Of a stretch of DNA of 64,000 nt, positions 45,654 through 53,286 are shown one piece after another. The stretch is from assembly GCA_963749575.1 (NCBI GenBank), contig CAVVNM010000014.1, positions 1,178,001 to 1,242,000 of the forward strand. The letters are read 5' to 3'. The stretch's first letter is position 1; every line of letters starts with the position of its first letter. The DNA is from JAMXLO01 sp963749575. Lineage in GTDB: Bacteria; Pseudomonadota; Alphaproteobacteria; Acetobacterales; Acetobacteraceae. The notes under the pieces were generated by a model. The model made no database searches. It saw nothing but the letters and a program-made list of their open reading frames with translations, and was not told where the DNA came from. A program made the translations under genes and the position numbers.

Positions 45654-45809
45654 ATGACGGACGCCGAGTACGCCCGGAAACTCGACGAACTCGATCGACT
45701 GCTGAATGATCCGGACGTGCCGATGGAGCCCGCCAAGGTGTGGTCGCTCCTGGCCGAAATCGCGCAGCGGGACCTGGCGGCGCGCCATGCCGGGCTGCAC
45801 CAGGCCTGA
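45654..45809 (+). CDS. Small conserved hypothetical protein, 51 residues
   Basis: Product begins MTDAEYARKLDELDRLLNDP and continues DVPMEPAKVWSLLAEIAQRD to LAARHAGLHQA. GGAGAGACGGAA just upstream decides for this ATG over an in-frame ATG/TTG at 45609. It is an all-helical, acidic protein. The 'LDELDRLLNDPDV' segment looks like the N-terminal helix of peptide-chain-release factors, but nothing else of that family is present. It faces tlyA tail to tail with almost no gap. Confidence 0.6.
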   Translation: MTDAEYARKLDELDRLLNDPDVPMEPAKVWSLLAEIAQRDLAARHAGLHQA

Positions 45810-45812
45810 CCG

Positions 45813-46551
45813 TCAGGATCGTTCCTGGCGGCGATCAGGAACTCGCGGTTGCCTTCCGGCCCGGTGATCGGGCTTTCGACGATGCCCAGCACGCGCCAGC
45901 CGGGCAGCGTCGCCCACCAGGCGCCGATCCGCTCGCAGCACCGCCTGGTGAACCGCCGGATCGCGCACCACGCCTTTGCTGCCGACCGTCGCTCGGTCCG
46001 GCCTCGAACTGCGGCTTGATCAGCGCCACCGCCCAGGCGCCCGGCGCGCATAGTGCGAGCGGCGCCGGAAGCAGCGTGGCCAGGCCGATGAAGCTGGCAT
46101 CGCACACCAGGGCGGCGATCGGATCGGCGATCGTCTCGCGTGCCAGATAGCGGGCGTTGGTCTTCTCATGCACCACGACGCGCGGATCGTTGCGCAGCTT
46201 CCAGGCAAGCTGGCCGTGGCCGACATCGACCGCATGCACCTTCGCCGCGCCGTGCGCCAGCAGCACGTCGGTGAAGCCGCCGGTGGAGGCGCCGATGTCG
46301 AGGCAGATGCGGCCCGCCGGCGATAGGCCGAAATGCCGCAGCGCGTGATCGAGCTTCAGCCCGCCGCGTGACACCCACGGGTGGTCCTGGCCGCGCACCT
46401 CCAGCGCGATGTCCGGCGCCAGCGCGTCGCCGGCCTTGGCGATGCGGCGCTCGCCGCTGAACACCTTGCCGGCCAGGATCAGCGCCTGCGCGCGCGACCG
46501 GCTTTCCGCCAGCCCGCGATCCACCAGCAACTGATCGGCGCGCATTCGCAT
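45813..46551 (-). CDS. tlyA: TlyA family rRNA (cytidine-2'-O)-methyltransferase, two frameshifts
   Basis: S4-domain methyltransferase modifying 16S/23S rRNA. The N-terminus RADQLLVDRGLAESRSRAQA is the S4 RNA-binding segment. HPWVSRGGLKLDHALRHFGL and CLDIGASTGGFTDVLLAHGA (SAM loop, GASTGGF) follow, then VHAVDVGHGQLAWKLRNDPR and ALIKPQFEAGP. A shift near 45995 leads to KGVVRDP in one frame, and a second near 45945 to ERIGAWWATLPGWRVLGIVE with SPITGPEGNREFLIAARND. The stop is placed at 45813, needing one more small shift at the very end. About 246 codons matches the family. Confidence 0.86.
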
Positions 46552-46565
46552 GTTCCAGTTTCGCA

Positions 46566-46592
46566 CTCCCCCTCCCGCGAGGGGAGGAGGAG
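46566..46592. repeat. Short GC-rich palindrome of the CCTCCCGC type
   Basis: CCCCCTCCCGCGAGGGGAGG forms a CCTCCC/GGGAGG stem. It sits just upstream of tlyA, in the gap shared with the HxlR regulator, and resembles the elements at 24658 and 43090. Confidence 0.5.
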
Positions 46593-46626
46593 TTTTTGCT
46601 CGCGAGCTCCGATGGCACACATTGTC

Positions 46627-46673
46627 ACTTGCATCATGGTAGCGACTTGGTCTATATGTCGACTTGCATCATG
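46627..46673 (+). promoter_or_regulatory. Probable promoter/operator of the HxlR regulator gene
   Basis: The 12-mer ACTTGCATCATG occurs twice (46627-46638 and 46662-46673), 35 bp apart. Between and overlapping them is a possible promoter: -35 TTGCAT (46629-46634), 18-bp spacer, -10 TATATG (46653-46658). The second copy continues into an imperfect dyad ACTTGCA-TCA-TGCATGT. Paired sites around a promoter just before an HxlR gene suggest autoregulation. The region is markedly more AT-rich than its surroundings. Confidence 0.6.
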
Positions 46674-46696
46674 CATGTGACTGGCGGGAGCAAACC

Positions 46697-47160
46697 ATGC
46701 AACGCAAGAGCTTCGGAGACATGACCTGCCCGATCGCCCGCAGCCTGGAGCGGGTCGGCGAGTGGTGGAGCATCCTGATCCTGCGCGACGCGTTCCGCGG
46801 GCTGACCCGCTTCGACCAGTTCCAGAAGAGCCTGGACATCGCGCCGAACATGCTGACGCGGCGGCTCAATGCCCTGGTCGAGTCCGGCCTGCTGGAGCGC
46901 CGCATCTACAGCGAACATCCGCCGCGCCACGAATACGTGCTGACCGAGCGCGGCCGCGACTTCCGGCCGGTGCTGTGGGCGCTGCTGGCCTGGGGCAACC
47001 GGCACTTCGCGCCTGAAGGCGCCGAGCGTCATCGTGGTCGACACCGAAACCGGCGAGACCGGCGGACCCCGTCCTGGTGGACCGGCGCAGCGGCAAGGTG
47101 ATGGTCGAACCCGCATTCCGCTCGGTGCCCGGTCCGGCGGCGGACCTGAGCGCGTCATGA
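46697..47160 (+). CDS. HxlR family transcriptional regulator, two frameshifts
   Basis: About 154 residues. The start MQRKSFGDMTCPIARSLERV contains the conserved N-terminal Cys of the family (MTCPIARSLE), a possible redox or electrophile sensor. The winged helix reads GEWWSILILRDAFRGLTRFD, LDIAPNMLTRRLNALVESGL and HPPRHEYVLTERGRDFRPVL. Two shifts near 47025 and 47070 are needed to read VIVVDTETGET and VLVDRRSGKVMVEPAFRSVP to the stop at 47160. The stop overlaps the ATG of the emrA-like gene, so it probably controls this efflux operon and itself. Confidence 0.88.
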
Positions 47161-48245
47161 GCACTCAGGTGCTGGAGCGCGACATCATCGCCCGGCCGCC
47201 GGTGCGGCAGGCGAGCATGTCGCGCAAGCAGCTCGGTCTGGCCGGCGCGGCGCTGCTGATCGGCATCGGTGCTGCGTGGTACGGCCATCACTGGTGGACC
47301 GTCGGGCGGTTCATCGAGAGCACGGACGACGCCTATGTCGGCGGCGACGTCACGGTGATCGCGCCGAAGGTGGCCGGCTTCATCGCCGAGGTCGCGGTCA
47401 CCGACAACCAGGCGGTGCATGCCGGCGATCTGCTGGTGAAGCTGGACGATCGCGACTATCGCGCCGCACTGGCGAAGGCGGTCGCCGCGGTGGCCGGGCA
47501 GCAGGCGACACTGGCGAACCTGGATGCGAACCGCCGGCTGCAGGCAGGCGGTGATCGCGCAGGCGCAGGCCGAGCTGACCGCGACCGCGGCGGAGATCGC
47601 CCGCACCAGGTACGACGTCGATCGCTATCGCAGACTGGCGCAGGATCAGTTCGGCACTCAGCAGCGCTTCCAGCAGGCGGACGCCGACTACCAGAAGGCG
47701 CTCGCCGCCGATGCCAGGGCACGCGCGGCACTGGAGGCGGCGCAGCGCCAGCTCGACGTGATCGACACGCAGAAGCAGCAGACGGTCGCGGCGCTGGCCG
47801 GCGCCATCGCCGACCGCGACACCGCGCAGCTCAACCTGGGCTACACCGAGCTGCGCGCGCCGATCGACGGCACGGTGGGCAATCGCAGCGCGCGCACCGG
47901 CGCCTATGCCACGGTCGGCGCGCAGCTCATCTCGCTGGTGCCGGCGCACGGGCTCTGGGTGGATGCGAACTTCAAGGAGAGCCAGCTCGCGCGCATGCGC
48001 CCCGGGATGCCGGTGACGATCGAGGCCGATGTGCTGCCGGGCGAACTGCTCCACGGCCATGTCGCGAGCCTGGCGCCGGCGACCGGCGCGGTGTTCAGCG
48101 TGCTGCCGCCGGAGAACGCCACCGGCAACTTCACCAAGATCGTGCAGCGCGTGCCGGTGCGCGTGCAGCTCGATGGCGATGCCGCCACGCTGGGCAGGCT
48201 GCGGCCGGGCCTGTCGGTCACCGCCGATCGGTCGACGAGCGATGA
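47157..48245 (+). CDS. HlyD/EmrA family efflux membrane fusion protein, two frameshifts
   Basis: About 362 residues. After the start MSTQVLERDIIARPPVRQAS come one membrane helix (LGLAGAALLIGIGAAWYGHH), the EmrA hallmark STDDAYVGGDVTVIAPKVAG and DNQAVHAGDLLVKLDDRDYR. A shift near 47550 leads into the coiled-coil hairpin VIAQAQAELTATAAEIARTR, then TELRAPIDGTVGNRSARTGA and PAHGLWVDANFKESQLARMR. A last small shift near 48230 lets the frame end at 48245, overlapping the ATG of the emrB-like gene. It bridges the inner-membrane pump to an outer-membrane channel, which is not encoded nearby. Confidence 0.9.
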   Translation: MSTQVLERDIIARPPVRQASMSRKQLGLAGAALLIGIGAAWYGHHWWTVGRFIESTDDAYVGGDVTVIAPKVAGFIAEVAVTDNQAVHAGDLLVKLDDRDYRAALAKAVAAVAGQQATLANLDANRRLQAGGDRAGAGRADRDRGGDRPHQVRRRSLSQTGAGSVRHSAALPAGGRRLPEGARRRCQGTRGTGGGAAPARRDRHAEAADGRGAGRRHRRPRHRAAQPGLHRAARADRRHGGQSQRAHRRLCHGRRAAHLAGAGARALGGCELQGEPARAHAPRDAGDDRGRCAAGRTAPRPCREPGAGDRRGVQRAAAGERHRQLHQDRAARAGARAARWRCRHAGQAAAGPVGHRRSVDER

Positions 48246-49844
48246 GCGCGACGACCACCGCTGTCCGCCTGGCGCCGGCGCTGGCCGGCGAGCTGCCGAT
48301 GGCGACGAAGGTGTTCGCCTTCGCCAGCATGTGCATCGGCTTCTTCATCGCGCTGCTGGACATCCAGATCGTCGTCTGCCTCGCTGGCCGATATCGGCGG
48401 CGGACTGTCGGCCGGCGCCGACGAGCTGGCATGGGTGCAGACCAGCTACCTGATCGCCGAGATCGTGGTGATCCCGCTGTCCGGCTGGCTGTCGCGCGTG
48501 ATGTCCACGCGCTGGCTGTTCTGCGTCGTCCGCGGTGGGGTTCACCATCACCAGCCTGCTGTGCGGCTGGGCGTGGAACATCGAGAGCATGATCGTGTTC
48601 CGCGCGCTGCAAGGCTTTCTCGGCGGATCGATGATCCCGACCGTGTTCACCACCGCGTTCATCTATTTCAACAACCAGCAGCGGGTGATCGCGGCGGCGA
48701 CGATCGGCTGCATCTCCTCGCTGGCGCCGACGCTGGGGCCGACCATCGGCGGCTGGATCACCGACAACTATTCCTGGCACTGGCTGTTCTTCATCAACCT
48801 GGTGCCCGGCGTGTTCGTCTCCATCGTGGTGCCGATGCTGGTGCGGGTGGACCGGCCGAACCTGTCGCTGCTGCGCGGCGCCGACTATCCTCGGCATGGC
48901 GCTGATGGCGGTGTCCCTCGGCTGCCTGGAATACACGCTGGAGGAAGGCCCGCGCTGGGACTGGTTCGGCGACGACACCATCCGCGCGACGGCATGGATT
49001 TCCGGCATCGCCGGCGTCGCCTTCATCTGGCGCAGCCTGACCTTCAGCCAGCCCGTGGTCGATCTGCGCGCGTTGAAGAGCCGCAATTTCGCGCTGGGCT
49101 GCTTCTTCTCGTTCGTCACCGGCATCGGCATCTTCGCCACGATCTATCTGACGCCGCTGTTCCTGGCGCGCGTGCGCGGCTTCAGCGCGCTGCAGATCGG
49201 CGAGGCGGTGTTCACCACCGGCCTGTTCCAGGTGTGCGCGATCCCGTTCTACACGGTGCTGGCGCGACGCATCGATCTGCGCTGGCTGATGATGTTCGGC
49301 CTCGCCTGCTTCGCGGCCAGCATGTGGAACTTCACCCCGATCACGCATGACTGGGGCGGGCGCGAACTGCTGCTGCCGCAGGCGTTCCGCGGCTTCTCGC
49401 AGCAGTTCGCGGTGGCGCCGACGGTGTCGCTGACGCTGGGCGGGCTGGCGCCGGAGCGGCTGAAGCTGGCGTCGGGGCTGTTCAACCTGATGCGCAATCT
49501 CGGCGGTGCGATCGGCATCGCGGTCTGCGGCACGATCCTGAACGACCGCACCAACCTGCACTTCCTGCGCCTGGCCGAGCATCTGAACAGCGGCAATCCG
49601 GCGATGCTGCAATTCGTGCAGCACGTGGCGACGAACGAGACCGCGGCGCGCGTCGGCGATGCGCTGCATGGGCATGCTGCGGCGCTGAAGGTGCTGTGGT
49701 CGCTGGCGCTGCGCGAGGCGCAGACGCAGACGCTTTGCCGACGCGTTCTTGGTCATCGCGCTGTGCTTCGTGGTCGCGACCACGATGGTGCCGCTGATGC
49801 GCAAGCTCGGGGCGCCCGCGGCGCCGTCACGGGACGCGCATTGA
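48242..49844 (+). CDS. DHA2 family (EmrB-type) MFS drug efflux transporter, four frameshifts
   Basis: About 530 residues, 14-helix major facilitator. The start MSATTTAVRLAPALAGELPM leads to FASMCIGFFIALLDIQIV (motif D region); a shift near 48378 gives WVQTSYLIAEIVVIPLSGWL. A shift near 48530 gives GFTITSLLCGWAWNIESMIV and RALQGFLGGSMIPTVFTTAF, with LGPTIGGWITDNYSWHWLFF (antiporter motif C). A shift near 48893 gives FFSFVTGIGIFATIYLTPLF and ASGLFNLMRNLGGAIGIAVC. A last shift near 49735 gives AFLVIALCFVVATTMVPLMR and a stop at 49844. It works with the HlyD-type gene before it to expel drugs or toxic acids; regulated by the HxlR gene (inference). Confidence 0.9.
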
Positions 49845-49858
49845 CGCAGGAGAGAACG

Positions 49859-50602
49859 ATGGAACGCAGGAATGCCACCGCGGCGGTGATCGGCGCCGGC
49901 GACTTCATCGGCAGCGCGATCGCCCGAAAATTCGCCGCCGAAGGTTTCACGGTGTTCGCGGGCCGCCGCAACGGCGACAAGCTCGCGCCGCTGGTCCATG
50001 ACGTCGAGGCGCAGGGCGGGCGCATCGTCGCCCGCTCGCTCGACGCGCGCCAGGAGGCCGACATCGCGGCATTCCTGCGCGCGGCGGACCAGGAGGCGCC
50101 GCTGGAGGTCTGCATCTTCAACGTCGGCGCGAACGTCAACTTCCCGCTGGTCGACACCACGGAGCGCGTGTTCCGCAAGGTGTGGGAGATGGCGTGCTAT
50201 GCCGGCTTCCTCGCCGGACGCGAGGCGGCGCGGCTGATGCTGCCGCATGGGCGCGGCGCGATCTTCTTCACCGGCGCGACGGCGAGCCTGCGCGGCGGTG
50301 CCGGCTATGCCGCGTTCGCCGCTGCCAAGGCCGGCCTGCGCGCGGTGGCGCAGAGCGCGGCGCGCGAGCTGGGGCCGAAGAACATCCATGTCGCGCATCT
50401 GGTGATCGATGCCGGCGTGGACACCGAATGGGTGCGCGAACGGATCAGGGCGCGCGAGGGCGACGAAGGGCTGCGCAATCTCGATCCCAACCGGCTGATG
50501 CAGCCGGACTCGGTCGCCGATGCGTACTGGCAGCTCTATCAGCAGCCGCGCGACGCATGGACGTTCGAGATGGATATCCGTCCGTTCGGCGAGAAGTGGT
50601 GA
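49859..50602 (+). CDS. SDR family NAD(P)-dependent oxidoreductase
   Basis: 247-residue short-chain dehydrogenase-like protein, intact. MERRNATAAVIGAGDFIGSA has a GxGxxxG-type loop altered to GAGDFIGS, and FTVFAGRRNGDKL suggests NADP binding. The central motif is CIFNVGANVNFPLVDTTERV, where the usual NAG reads NVG. The Tyr-Lys pair is in GYAAFAAAKAGLRAVAQSAA, and HVAHLVIDAGVDTEWVRERI ends the core. It is of the type found beside glutathione-linked isomerases. It starts 14 bp after the efflux gene and ends overlapping the DsbA-like gene, so it belongs to the same operon. Confidence 0.88.
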   Translation: MERRNATAAVIGAGDFIGSAIARKFAAEGFTVFAGRRNGDKLAPLVHDVEAQGGRIVARSLDARQEADIAAFLRAADQEAPLEVCIFNVGANVNFPLVDTTERVFRKVWEMACYAGFLAGREAARLMLPHGRGAIFFTGATASLRGGAGYAAFAAAKAGLRAVAQSAARELGPKNIHVAHLVIDAGVDTEWVRERIRAREGDEGLRNLDPNRLMQPDSVADAYWQLYQQPRDAWTFEMDIRPFGEKW

Positions 50603-51214
50603 TGGCGATGAGCAGCGTGGAATTCCATTTCGACTTCGGCAGCCCGAATGCCTACCTGAGTCACCTCGTCATTCCCGACATCGAACGCCGGACCGGTGCG
50701 CGGTTCGTCTATGTGCCGGTCCTGCTCGGCGGCGTGTTCAAGCTGACCAACAACCGCTCGCCGGCGGAAAGCCTTGCCGGGATCAGGAACAAGCCGGAAT
50801 ACCAGCGGCTGGAGACCGCGCGCTTCGTGAAGCGTCACGGCATCACGCGGTTCGCGCCGAACCCGTTCTTTCCGGTCAACACGCTGGTGCTGATGCGCGG
50901 CGCGATCGCGGCGCAACGGTTGGGCGTGTTCGTGCGATACGTCGACGAGATCTATCGGCACATGTGGGCGGAGCCGAAGAAGATGGACGATCCTGACGTG
51001 CTGCGCGCGGCGCTGCTCGAATCGCGGCTGGATGCCGAGAGCGATTCTCGCGTTGGTGCAGACCCAGGACGTGAAGGACGAGCTGCTCGCCAACACGCAG
51101 CGTTCGGTGGAACGCGGCACGTTCGGATCGCCTACATTCTTCGTCGGCGAGGAGATCTACTTCGGCAAGGACCGCCTGCGCGACGTCGAAGAGGCGATCG
51201 CGGCCGGTGCATGA
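50602..51214 (+). CDS. DsbA-fold 2-hydroxychromene-2-carboxylate isomerase-like protein, one frameshift
   Basis: About 204 residues of thioredoxin-fold, kappa-class GST/HCCA isomerase type. MSSVEFHFDFGSPNAYLSHL carries the family FDFxSPxxYL motif with Ser instead of Cys as active residue. PVLLGGVFKLTNNRSP and FAPNPFFPVNTLVLMRGAIA are further hallmarks. A shift near 51045 joins to ILALVQTQDVKDELLANTQR and GTFGSPTFFVGEEIYFGKDR (cis-Pro loop). It ends RLRDVEEAIAAGA. It probably uses glutathione; substrates are naphthalene-type chromenes in known members. Cotranscribed with the SDR. Confidence 0.88.
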
Positions 51215-51299
51215 TCAAACTGCTGGCGAGGGATGCCGGGAAACCATGCTTCGGCTGCCCGCCGCCCACCAGCTTTCGGTCAGCCTTGGGCGCTAGGGG

Positions 51300-51632
51300 T
51301 CAAGATCCCCACAGGGCGGCGGAATGATCGGGGGGCAGTCCGGCGAGGCCTTCCGGCTGAATACTGCCGACAGCACCCGAGCCGGCCACGGTCGGCGGTG
51401 CCACAGTCGACGCCGGCGCCGGGCACCACGTCACGAAATCCACCAGCAGGGGCGATCCGAACCCGCTGACGGGAGAACTGTGAACTGCTCCGCCGACGCG
51501 GAAGTCGCTGGTGTAGACGCCTATCGCAGCCGCAGTCGCCGAAGCGCCTGTGCCGAGATGATCCAGAACAAAACTCGGACCGCGGTCTGCAATGAACGCG
51601 GTTATGACTGACGCGGGGACCGTATCGGACAT
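51300..51632 (-). CDS. Hypothetical protein, doubtful
   Basis: 110-codon frame opening MSDTVPASVITAFIADRGPS and FVLDHLGTGASATAAAIGVY, rich in Ala, Gly, Ser, Pro. There is no good ribosome site and no family recognised. It lies alone between the DsbA-like gene and the PEP-CTERM gene. The amino-acid composition is more protein-like in the first 70 residues than in the Pro/Ala-rich end. It may be spurious. Confidence 0.3.
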   Translation of the reverse strand: MSDTVPASVITAFIADRGPSFVLDHLGTGASATAAAIGVYTSDFRVGGAVHSSPVSGFGSPLLVDFVTWCPAPASTVAPPTVAGSGAVGSIQPEGLAGLPPDHSAALWGS

Positions 51633-51882
51633 GGGTCGACCCTGTTTGCAGGGATCAACGTGGGGTGAGTGACGCGGCCCATCAATAGCCGGACGGTGGT
51701 CCCGCCCGGGTCTGGGCTACAGATCAACGGTCCAGCTGCATCAGGCAGTTACCGAGCGCTCCAGCCTGTCGTTGCCGACCAGGACCGCGACCGCCCGCCC
51801 GCCCCGGAGGCGCCATGCGTCCGACCGGGGCGGATGGCCGGAGCGGATGGCCGGCGCGCAGCAGGGCACGCCGGTCGATCCT

Positions 51883-52602
51883 TCAGGCCCGACGGCGGGC
51901 CGCGAACAGCCCGACCAACCCGACGCCGAGGACGGCCAAGCCGGCCGGCTCCGGCACACCCGGCGGCGTGATGACCGGAACCTGCGGTGCGAATTCCAGG
52001 CTCTGGACGTATTCGGTCACGGTCGCCGTATCGATGCCGATGCCGTCAAGCAGGCTCGCCGGGTCGATGAAGGCGCCAAGGTCCGGTGCCGGTCCTGCCG
52101 GGATCGGATCGAGGAACGGCGGCGATATTGCACCGAGGCCCGAGCCGGTCCCGCCCGGCACCGGGTTGGTCTCCGGCTGGTAGCCGCCGAAGATCGAGCC
52201 GGTCGGCGTCTGCGCCACCCCATTGACCAACCATTGCGAAAAGGCACTGTTGAAGTTGGCAGCGACGGCCAGCGGGATACCGATCTGATCGAGGTTCCAG
52301 TCCGCGCTCGGGGAGCCGAAGAAGGTCCCGGTGGTGGCCTTGTAGTCGAAGGTCACCCACTCGTTCCCGGCCGCGTCGCCCACCGGAGTGATCGAGATGG
52401 TGAGCGATAGCGCGCCGCTATCGATCGAGGTGGTGCCCGGCGTGAACGGGACGATGATGTTGAAACTGTCCGGCGAGTTGTTGGCCTGGATGTTGAAGTT
52501 GGTGCCGAGCGAGAATAGCGCATCGGCATTGGCGTGCGGACCGATCAGCATGGTGCCGGCGATCAGGGCCGCCATCGACAGGCCGGCCTTGAGAGACTTC
52601 AT
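51883..52602 (-). CDS. PEP-CTERM sorting domain-containing exported protein
   Basis: 239 residues. The signal peptide MKSLKAGLSMAALIAGTMLI ends near HANADA. The mature region is Gly/Ser/Thr/Pro-rich (SFNIIVPFTPGTTSIDSGAL, GNEWVTFDYKATTGTFFGSP). The C-terminus is a textbook PEP-CTERM signal: VPEPAGLAVLGVGLVGLFAA followed by RRRA. Such proteins are exported, cut by an exosortase and attached to exopolysaccharide. No exosortase gene is in this window. I start it at the second ATG (52602) because GGAAGA is then well spaced; the first ATG at 52611 leaves only two bases. A sigma-54-like promoter lies 45 bp upstream. Confidence 0.92.
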   Translation of the reverse strand: MKSLKAGLSMAALIAGTMLIGPHANADALFSLGTNFNIQANNSPDSFNIIVPFTPGTTSIDSGALSLTISITPVGDAAGNEWVTFDYKATTGTFFGSPSADWNLDQIGIPLAVAANFNSAFSQWLVNGVAQTPTGSIFGGYQPETNPVPGGTGSGLGAISPPFLDPIPAGPAPDLGAFIDPASLLDGIGIDTATVTEYVQSLEFAPQVPVITPPGVPEPAGLAVLGVGLVGLFAARRRA

Positions 52603-52646
52603 TGTGCGCATTCTTCCACTACCAAACAGCTTTACGCCGTTGGGAA

Positions 52647-52663
52647 GGCAATTTTGGGGCCAA
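52647..52663 (-). promoter_or_regulatory. Sigma-54-type -24/-12 promoter of the PEP-CTERM gene
   Basis: On the minus strand the sequence is TTGGCCCCAAAATTGCC: TTGGC and TTGC with the invariant GG and GC exactly ten bases apart, as in the consensus YTGGCACG-N4-TTGCW. It is 44-61 bp upstream of the start codon, leaving a leader of ~30 nt. Sigma-54 control through PrsK/PrsR is known for PEP-CTERM genes in other proteobacteria. The overlapping dyad ATTTTGG...CCAAAAT (52651-52672) may be coincidental. Confidence 0.68.
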
Positions 52664-52689
52664 CGCCAAAATCGCCGTGATTCTAAGTC

Positions 52690-52706
52690 TGTAACGGCCC
52701 GTTACA
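52690..52706. promoter_or_regulatory. Perfect palindrome TGTAACGG-C-CCGTTACA upstream of the PEP-CTERM promoter
   Basis: Eight-base perfect inverted repeat with one central base, 27 bp upstream of the -24 element. It has the form of a dimeric activator site. A weaker dyad TGTC-N8-GACA lies further upstream at 52755-52770. Either may bind the sigma-54 activator (inference). Confidence 0.5.
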
Positions 52707-53038
52707 TTTGGCATGCGGCAAGATTGTAAAATTGGCCGACACCGCCGCGCCGTTTGTCTCAAATCTGACACGGTGAGACGCCGGGCGGCATGAGCGCGGA
52801 CTGCCGCCGCCGATCCGCCAGCCGCGGCGGACAACACGCGAACAGCGAACCGGGCAGCGTGACGGAATTGACCGAACAGATCGCCTCCAAGGCCGAGTCA
52901 TCGTCAGCTCTCTCACCCATACGGTGTGTCAACACCATGACGACATCCGCCCTGAAACGGGGGTCTACGATTGTGACTGCAACAGAGCCCGGCCTGGCTG
53001 CGCGCGGACCCGCCGCGTCCGCCTGAGGCGCCGTGCGC
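52707..53038. other. Non-coding interval between PEP-CTERM promoter and xseB
   Basis: 332 bp beyond the palindrome to the xseB stop. A plus-strand frame at 52790-53026 exists but has no recognisable content, no good ribosome site and mixed composition, so I do not call it. Apart from the TGTC-N8-GACA dyad at 52755-52770, I see no structure. Confidence 0.4.
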
Positions 53039-53278
53039 CTACTCGACCGGCCGCGTCGTCAGGGTGCCATCCGCATGTTCCACGATCGCCGCCACGCGCG
53101 CCTCTGCCTCGGCCAGCTTCGCCTCGCAGTGCCGGCGCAGCGCAGCGCCGCGTTCGTAGGCAGTGATGGCGTCCTCCAGCTTCTGCTGGCCGCTCTCCAG
53201 GCCGCGGACGATCTGCTCCAGCTCTGCCAGCGCGTCCTCGAACGACAGCGCGCTGACTTCGGTGTTCTTGCCGGACAC
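53039..53278 (-). CDS. xseB: Exodeoxyribonuclease VII small subunit
   Basis: 79-residue small subunit of exonuclease VII. The frame reads SALSFEDALAELEQIVRGLE, then SGQQKLEDAITAYERGAALR and RHCEAKLAEAEARVAAIVEH, all family-typical. The start is a GTG at 53278 (MSGKNTEV...), chosen because it is preceded by AGGGGGGAAA and no ATG lies nearby. It is eight bases after the histone-deacetylase-like gene stop, in the same direction. In related genomes xseB is followed by ispA and dxs; here the next gene is the PEP-CTERM gene instead, over 400 bp away. Confidence 0.93.
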   Translation of the reverse strand: MSGKNTEVSALSFEDALAELEQIVRGLESGQQKLEDAITAYERGAALRRHCEAKLAEAEARVAAIVEHADGTLTTRPVE

Positions 53279-53286
53279 TTTCCCCC

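Noticed and set aside
29498..51214. Programmed frameshifting as explanation for the broken genes
   Set aside because: There are too many shifts, in both directions, without common slippery heptamers, and in families never known to be recoded.
51669..51971. Plus-strand frames between the doubtful hypothetical gene and the PEP-CTERM gene
   Set aside because: They overlap the end of the PEP-CTERM gene on the other strand, lack ribosome sites and show no domain.
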